From Acidisoma sp. L85 (lineage in GTDB: Bacteria > Pseudomonadota > Alphaproteobacteria > Acetobacterales > Acetobacteraceae), in assembly GCF_009765865.1 (NCBI RefSeq), contig NZ_LMUQ01000043.1, forward strand, positions 1-36,649: DNA of 36,649 nucleotides, written 5' to 3'. How positions within the stretch are numbered: the first letter of the stretch is position 1; every line of letters starts with the position of its first letter. This document shows positions 32,823 to 36,649 of the stretch, in pieces. The notes under the pieces were generated by a model, which searched no databases, was not told the DNA's origin, and saw nothing but the letters and a program-made list of their open reading frames with translations. Made by a program: the position numbers and the translations under genes.

Positions 32823-33048
32823 TGATCAGAGTGTCATCAAGAATTGAAAGTGGTTTCCGTCGCGGGCACGGATTGGTAATATGGACGGCGACCAGCACCT
32901 CGAGCCATTTCGCGACGGAAGGATCGATTTGGCCTTCGCCGGCCAGCCAACGTCGGAGCGTCGTCCGGTGCTCACCGGTTCGCCTGGCGAGTTCTCGCTC
33001 GGACCAGCCCAGGATGATCAGGCAAACCGACAAACGATAGGGAGACAT
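32800..33048 (-). CDS. small helix-turn-helix regulator
   Basis: An 82-residue protein starting MSPYRLSVCLIILGWSEREL, then ARRTGEHRTTLRRWLAGEG, a compact XRE-like helix-turn-helix, and IDPSVAKWLEVLVAVH. It resembles small plasmid-borne DNA-binding proteins that control their own promoters. The ATG at 33048 fits the domain boundary; the open frame runs upstream to 33273 but through the operator region. Two dyads lie 15-69 bases upstream of the start, so autoregulation is likely. Whether it also controls transfer genes cannot be told. Confidence 0.68.
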   Translation of the reverse strand: MSPYRLSVCLIILGWSERELARRTGEHRTTLRRWLAGEGQIDPSVAKWLEVLVAVHITNPCPRRKPLSILDDTLINGAAANS

Positions 33049-33062
33049 CGGCGGCGCGGGAC

Positions 33063-33117
33063 TGTGTCCATAATGGCCACATGACGCTGCCGTCGGGATG
33101 TGGCCATTTTGGACACA
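33063..33117. promoter_or_regulatory. double operator upstream of HTH gene
   Basis: Two 19-bp imperfect dyads, TGTGTCCATAATGGCCACA (33063-33081) and TGTGGCCATTTTGGACACA (33099-33117), each built from half-sites of type TGTGKCCAW. As a pair they also form a larger inverted repeat: 20-bp arms with one mismatch and a 15-nt spacer. Dyad centres are 36 bp apart. They lie just upstream of the HTH gene start (33048), where a repressor would overlap the promoter. Confidence 0.7.
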
Positions 33118-33660
33118 CGAGCCTCTGGGGATCAAAATTGCTGACGAATGACTGTGATCTGTCTCTGTGCGCGGGGCCACACTGCCGATCGGATCCATTG
33201 ACCGAGCATCGAAGATTTCGGTGCGAACGACGACTCCGCCCCTGTTCGCATCGACTATCGTGCCCTTTGCCACACAGGGATTCCTGGTGACGGCGTGGCC
33301 GACGAGAGTAAGACTGCACCACGAGGTCGCTCAGGTGAAGGATGTTTGTGTATCAGGACCATTGACGAAGTTTGGTTAGTTAAAGCCGCGATAGTTGGCC
33401 GGCAGGGCGGGAGCTGTCGGCATTGGCGTGCCCACACGTCATGATCTGCTTTTGCCTGACCTGCTGGCGTGACGCAGCGTGGATTCCGGAAACTGCTCTG
33501 TGCAACCGGCAGCTCTGCTTGTGCAAGGCGCGGACAAAAGGGGGGTCGTGGAGCGGCCACGCACGCTCGCCCTTGGAGTCCGCCTCGTTGTGTTAACGCT
33601 CGGTGCCAACACGCGGTTGGTGCCGCAAACGTGCGACGCCCGTTTGCTTAAAAGGTAGGA
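33118..33660. other. gene-free interval
   Basis: About 540 bases between the double operator and the terminator of the next gene. Open frames on both strands here have no protein-like features, and I see no repeat. Confidence 0.35.
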
Positions 33661-33682
33661 GGCGGGAGCCGAAGCTCCCGCC
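33661..33682 (-). terminator. UUCG-loop terminator of the 33689-34264 gene
   Basis: On the minus strand the transcript folds as a 9-bp stem (GGCGGGAGC with GCTCCCGCC) closed by a TTCG tetraloop of the very stable C(UUCG)G type, followed by TCCTACCTTTT. It begins six bases after the stop codon of the gene at 33689. Stem, tetraloop and T-rich tail make this the clearest intrinsic terminator in the window. Confidence 0.82.
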
Positions 33683-33688
33683 GTAGTC

Positions 33689-34264
33689 TCAGCCTTCGAA
33701 GGCGCCCATCTGGACGGTTGCGCTGGCGCGGCTGGTGCTCTGGGCCTGGCTCGGAGCCTCGTAGGGCTTCCACTCATTGCCGGTGAGGTGAGCGTAGGCG
33801 GAGACCGCGCCCTCGGCGGCCGCCAGGAGAGCATGCGCCTGGAGACCCATTTCGCCGGCGAAGATACGGGCGCGCTCGGCCCTGCTTTCAAAGCCGCTCA
33901 CGCCATCGCGGTCTTCGTCGCGGTCTTCGTTGGCGACCTTCATGGTGAGTTCGCGGGCCAGGGTGACCTTGCCGGTGTAAAACTGGCCGGCCCCGAAGGC
34001 GGAGCTGACATAGGCGCCGACGATCCGCTGCAGATGCATCTCGAGGGCCTTTTCGGAGAGGGGGAGTTCCTTGGAGGCGAGGGCCAGGTGCTCTTCGGTT
34101 GCTTCGCGGATGCCGGCGGTGTCGACGGGCTCGAGGCCGAAGGTGCGGGAGAGGTTTTCGGCGAGGGCACTGTGGGGGCACAGGCTGGCGGCAAGTTCGA
34201 GGGTGACGGGCTGGCGGGTCTGGGTGGTGCGGGCGGCGGTCTGGGTGCGGGTCTTGCTGGCCAT
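33689..34264 (-). CDS. conserved hypothetical plasmid protein
   Basis: A 191-residue, mostly helical soluble protein. A basic Thr/Arg-rich start (MASKTRTQTAARTTQTRQ) leads to ELAASLCPHSALAENLSRTF, then IREATEEHLALASKELPLSE, VTLARELTMKVANEDRDED with an acidic DRDEDRD run, and FAGEMGLQAHALLAAAEGAV. I recognise it as the kind of conserved protein found on alphaproteobacterial plasmids but know no function. The ATG at 34264 has AGAGAG upstream. It is single-gene, with its own UUCG-loop terminator. Confidence 0.75.
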   Translation of the reverse strand: MASKTRTQTAARTTQTRQPVTLELAASLCPHSALAENLSRTFGLEPVDTAGIREATEEHLALASKELPLSEKALEMHLQRIVGAYVSSAFGAGQFYTGKVTLARELTMKVANEDRDEDRDGVSGFESRAERARIFAGEMGLQAHALLAAAEGAVSAYAHLTGNEWKPYEAPSQAQSTSRASATVQMGAFEG

Positions 34265-35086
34265 GATTTCGATCTCTCTTGCGCCGGAAAGGTTCGCCGG
34301 CCCAGTGCCGGCTTTCCCCCTCGGGTGTGGTCGACCAGAACCGGGTAGGAGGGAGCGGAAGCCTCTGAGGACGGCAGTGGTGCGGGAGCGCAGCGACCCG
34401 GTGCCGTGCGAACCGCAGGCGCTTGCCGTTTGGCAAAGTGGGGGTTGGAGTGAGTGACGCCCGGTTCAGACCACAACAGCCCGAGGGGTGAGACCGGACA
34501 GGGCAGACCAGGCGGACCACCGGTGCATGCGATCGACATTCCCTATGGTCAGCGAGACCCGCACCCAGACCGCCGGCCGTGCTTGCACCGTCCCTTGAGA
34601 ACCGCCCCTGGCATTGAGTGCCAGCCTGTGCCCCATGCCTCCCTACTCTCCGAGCCTCCTTGGTCGTCTCTCCCCACCAGGGTCTGACTGTCATCGAGGA
34701 CCGGCACCTGGTTTTTGCCAAAGCAACGTGGCTGCCTAAGGCGCGGGTTGCATTGGAGGTTCTTCGGAACGACCTTCAGCGCAGCGGAGGATTGAGCAGT
34801 AATTCAAGCTCACAGACCGCCATTCCAAACTGATCGGCATAGAGGCTGCAACGCCGCGACTCTTAGCGCGAGCGTGTTCGAAAGTCGGCTGAGGAGTGCC
34901 GTCACAAAGTTGACGTAGCGGAGCGGGCTGCCCGACCGGCTGCCGAAAATGCTGATCCTGCCTCTGCTTCGCTGGGTGAGGAGGCTGGAGAGGAACTGCA
35001 CAGGCCAGATCCTACCGAAGCTGCGCGGGACAGGCGGCTTTCGGGAACAGAGAGTGAGCGTCCTGCATGCCGATCCCGTAGCCTGA
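34265..35086. other. long gene-free interval
   Basis: About 820 bases upstream of the conserved hypothetical gene without a supported gene. A start-less frame at 34867-35216 on the plus strand has protein-like acidic/basic composition and might be a gene remnant. The left part presumably holds the promoter of the 33689-34264 gene. No repeats or RNA genes are visible. Confidence 0.4.
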
Positions 35087-35287
35087 TCACCGACCTCCGC
35101 CTGCGGTCCGCCCCGGCGCTGTCTTGTTTCCGGACGACGCCGGCGCGACCAGGAGCTTGTCGCCCTCCGACCGGTGGCTCATGCAGGTCCAGACCTCGCC
35201 GGCGCGAGTGTTGAAACCGAAACTGGCGAGCGCACCACACACGAAGCAGGTGCGGGCCGCCGCGAATGTAAAACCGGAATCATCCAT
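35087..35287 (-). CDS. small zinc-ribbon-like protein
   Basis: A 66-residue protein. Cys residues in TCFVCGA and a Cys/His pair in WTCMSHR could bind zinc (Cx2C...Cx3H). The rest is short beta-like sequence and a Gly/Arg tail. GGAG about seven bases upstream supports the ATG at 35287; the frame continues to 35317. It diverges from the WGR gene, with only 57 bases between their starts, so the two share a promoter region and may be co-regulated. No function known. Confidence 0.62.
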   Translation of the reverse strand: MDDSGFTFAAARTCFVCGALASFGFNTRAGEVWTCMSHRSEGDKLLVAPASSGNKTAPGRTAGGGR

Positions 35288-35344
35288 AGCGAGCTCCGTG
35301 ATCGCGGGTCTATTCACCGTCCCGCAATTTGCTAGGCTCCTGTC

Positions 35345-35635
35345 ATGGCGACTCGTGGTGCGAACCGAAAGAAACCTCAGCCGGTACAGCTGCCACTGTT
35401 TCCGGACAGCGCGGTGTTGTGCCGCATTCGGCCGGAATTAAACGAGTGGCGGTATTACAGGATGGAGGTGTGGCCGGACTTGTTCGGCCGCGCGCTTCTG
35501 ATGCGCCAGTGGGGCCGGATCGGGACGGATGGTCGCCAGCGGACGGACCCGCATCCTGATTCGGGAGCTGCTCTCAATGCTCTGGCCCGAATTGCACGAT
35601 CCAAGCACCGAAGAGGGTATCGGCCGCGGCCTTAG
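35345..35635 (+). CDS. WGR-domain protein
   Basis: A 96-residue single-domain protein. The signature is clear: NEWRYYRMEVWPDLFGRALL followed by MRQWGRIGTDGRQRTDPH, i.e. the Trp-Gly-Arg motif and surrounding strands. In larger proteins (PARPs, MolR) WGR domains bind nucleic acid; stand-alone copies are common on alphaproteobacterial plasmids and are of unknown role. A basic linker precedes the domain (TRGANRKKPQPVQLPLF). A hairpin at 35662-35684 lies 26 bases after the stop. Confidence 0.82.
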   Translation: MATRGANRKKPQPVQLPLFPDSAVLCRIRPELNEWRYYRMEVWPDLFGRALLMRQWGRIGTDGRQRTDPHPDSGAALNALARIARSKHRRGYRPRP

Positions 35636-35694
35636 ACGGTTGAGTCGCGCGACTTGGCCGGGGCGACACATCCTGGATGTCGCCGGAACAGGTT

Positions 35695-35718
35695 GGGGTT
35701 GGGGCTGGGGCTTTAGGG
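35695..35718 (+). other. putative G-quadruplex motif
   Basis: Four G-runs on the plus strand (GGGG at 35695, 35701 and 35707, GGG at 35716) are separated by loops of 2, 2 and 5 bases, which satisfies the usual quadruplex pattern with short loops. It lies between the ends of the convergent WGR and ssb genes. Function is unknown. Confidence 0.5.
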
Positions 35719-35928
35719 CCGCGTCCTGAAGCCGCGATCTCAGGACGATCACACTGCGCGGAATTAACTGCTTTGTTCATGCCAAACGCCGCCAGCAACC
35801 GGGGGGCAACAGGAGACAGACAGCTGTATCTGAAGGCGAGGTCAACAAGCGCCGACGCTGGCGAGGCTCCCATTCCGATTGACCGTCGCGCGGTTCACCC
35901 GAATCCTCCACATTGGGATGAACGGTTG

Positions 35929-35955
35929 ACGACCCGCACGTGGAGCGCGGGTCGT
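35929..35955 (-). terminator. hairpin downstream of ssb
   Basis: Perfect 9-bp arms ACGACCCGC (35929-35937) and GCGGGTCGT (35947-35955) enclose nine bases, starting 15 bases after the ssb stop. The T-run is lacking, so it is a probable but not classical terminator. Confidence 0.5.
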
Positions 35956-35969
35956 TGGCGAGCGCAGCC

Positions 35970-36416
35970 CTAGAATGGAACTTCGTCTTCCAAATCGGGG
36001 CCTGTGTGCGGCAGGTCTCCATCGCCCATGCTTTCATCCGCCGTGGCGGTCTGGCGATGGCCACCATTCGTGCTCGAAAGCATCGTCATCTCGCCTTTGA
36101 AGCGAGCGAGCACGATCTCGGTGGAGTAGCGCTCAATGCCGGATTGGTCGACCCATTTCCGCGTCTGAAGCTGGCCCTCGACGTAGACCTTCGCACCCCT
36201 TTTCAGGAAGCGTTCAGCGACCTCCGCGATCTGGCTGTTGAACACGACGACGCGATGCCACTCGATGCGCTCCTTACGCTCGCCGGACGCCTTGTCATTC
36301 CAACTCTCGCTCGTGGCAAGGTTGAAGGTAACAATCTTGTCGCCGGTTCGACTGCTGCGGACTTCAGGATCCTTACCGAGATTGCCGATCAGGATCACCT
36401 TGTTGACGGAAGCCAT
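35970..36416 (-). CDS. ssb: single-stranded DNA-binding protein
   Basis: A 148-residue SSB. The OB fold covers about 1-110: [20 protein letters not shown], then [39 protein letters not shown] and [21 protein letters not shown] short linker leads to the acidic tip DLEDEVPF, which recruits repair and replication partners. It binds single strands during replication, repair and strand transfer. At 148 residues it is shorter in the linker than many chromosomal alphaproteobacterial SSBs, which fits a plasmid copy serving the transferred strand, though a chromosomal origin cannot be excluded. Confidence 0.95.
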   Translation of the reverse strand: MASVNKVILIGNLGKDPEVRSSRTGDKIVTFNLATSESWNDKASGERKERIEWHRVVVFNSQIAEVAERFLKRGAKVYVEGQLQTRKWVDQSGIERYSTEIVLARFKGEMTMLSSTNGGHRQTATADESMGDGDLPHTGPDLEDEVPF

Positions 36417-36649
36417 GTAATTTTCTCACATTTTACAACCAAGAGAAGGCGTCTGGCTTATGCCGTCGGCGTCCCTTCGTGTGCGGCCCCTGGGAACCGG
36501 CCGGAAGAGACGGACAACGGAACGTGCTTGCGTTGGACCAGAGCCACACGGAACGCAGTGAGTATGGCGAGGACCTACCCGTTTTCCAGCGCGCGGTTGG
36601 TTCAAGCCGCAGCAACACGAGAAGGGGCGAGACGGCCGAAGCGAAGCGC
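36417..36649. other. window end, no gene seen
   Basis: The last 230 bases hold only the upstream region of ssb. An A/T-rich patch just before the start (36419-36440) may be part of its promoter. Nothing else is recognisable. Confidence 0.35.

Larger units (their letters stand above)
35636..35969. other. intergenic region with hairpin and G-run cluster
   Basis: About 330 bases between WGR and ssb, which converge here. It holds a hairpin with 7-bp arms GGCGACA/TGTCGCC (35662-35684), a four-run G cluster (35695-35718) and the ssb-side hairpin (35929-35955). No protein-like frame is seen. Confidence 0.5.

Noticed and set aside
33888-34721. A 277-codon minus-strand frame overlapping the conserved hypothetical gene
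   Set aside because: It is Arg/Pro/His-rich, runs out of frame across a better-supported gene with ribosome binding site and terminator, and has no recognisable domain.

Overview
The window is high-GC DNA that reads as alphaproteobacterial, most likely from a sphingomonad-type genome. This is an inference from GC-rich third codon positions, the kinds of genes present and the plasmid backbone; no rRNA, tRNA or taxon-defining gene is present. It looks like accessory DNA, either a plasmid or an integrated conjugative or mobilizable element. It carries four insertion-sequence loci, many decayed genes, a MobF relaxase with a probable oriT, and a plasmid-type single-stranded DNA-binding protein.

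Layout: (1) 1-4465 holds small chromosome-like genes: a cut-off alpha/beta hydrolase, an AT-hook protein, a thioredoxin-like ferredoxin, a hydrolase pseudogene, and a divergent SDR / MmyB-type regulator pair. (2) 5233-6018 is a LuxR-type regulator with an unphosphorylatable receiver; a 20-bp perfect dyad lies upstream. (3) 6612-11644 is a complete cyoABCD cytochrome bo-type quinol oxidase operon with a DUF2189 membrane protein at its end, all on the minus strand with overlapping or near-touching reading frames. (4) 11928-18046 is a patchwork: a broken IS481-like transposase, two tandem CsbD/DUF883-like membrane stress proteins, a winged-helix-like protein, an IS630 element with TA duplication, an orphan HPt protein, and a degenerate receiver-HPt protein translationally coupled to an XRE regulator. 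(5) 18168-20533 is a frameshifted LysR gene divergent from intact doxX-like and nmrA-like genes. (6) 20743-24983 holds an IS1182 remnant, a complete ISL3 element with 8-bp target duplication, a LysR stub divergent from an SDR gene, and a cupin gene. (7) 25023-32255 is the transfer module: a MobF relaxase with its accessory gene on the minus strand, a 278-bp divergent region that probably contains oriT, then a plus-strand run of a TraK-position protein, a TraL/ParA-like ATPase, a membrane-anchored coiled-coil protein, a broken VirB1-like transglycosylase and a small exported protein. (8) 32800-36416 is backbone: a small HTH gene with a double operator, a conserved hypothetical gene with a UUCG terminator, a zinc-ribbon-like protein, a WGR protein and ssb.

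How it works together: the relaxase, its accessory gene and the TraK/L/M-position genes face away from one 278-bp region, as expected for DNA processing at oriT. No VirB2-VirB11 or coupling-protein gene follows, and the VirB1-like gene is broken, so mating-pair formation must be encoded elsewhere or be lost. The strongest unexplained structure is in that 278-bp region: a run of GG-core repeats spaced exactly 11 bp apart, one per helical turn. Cargo genes (cyo operon, SDRs, DoxX/NmrA, cupin) point to respiration and redox or electrophile handling.
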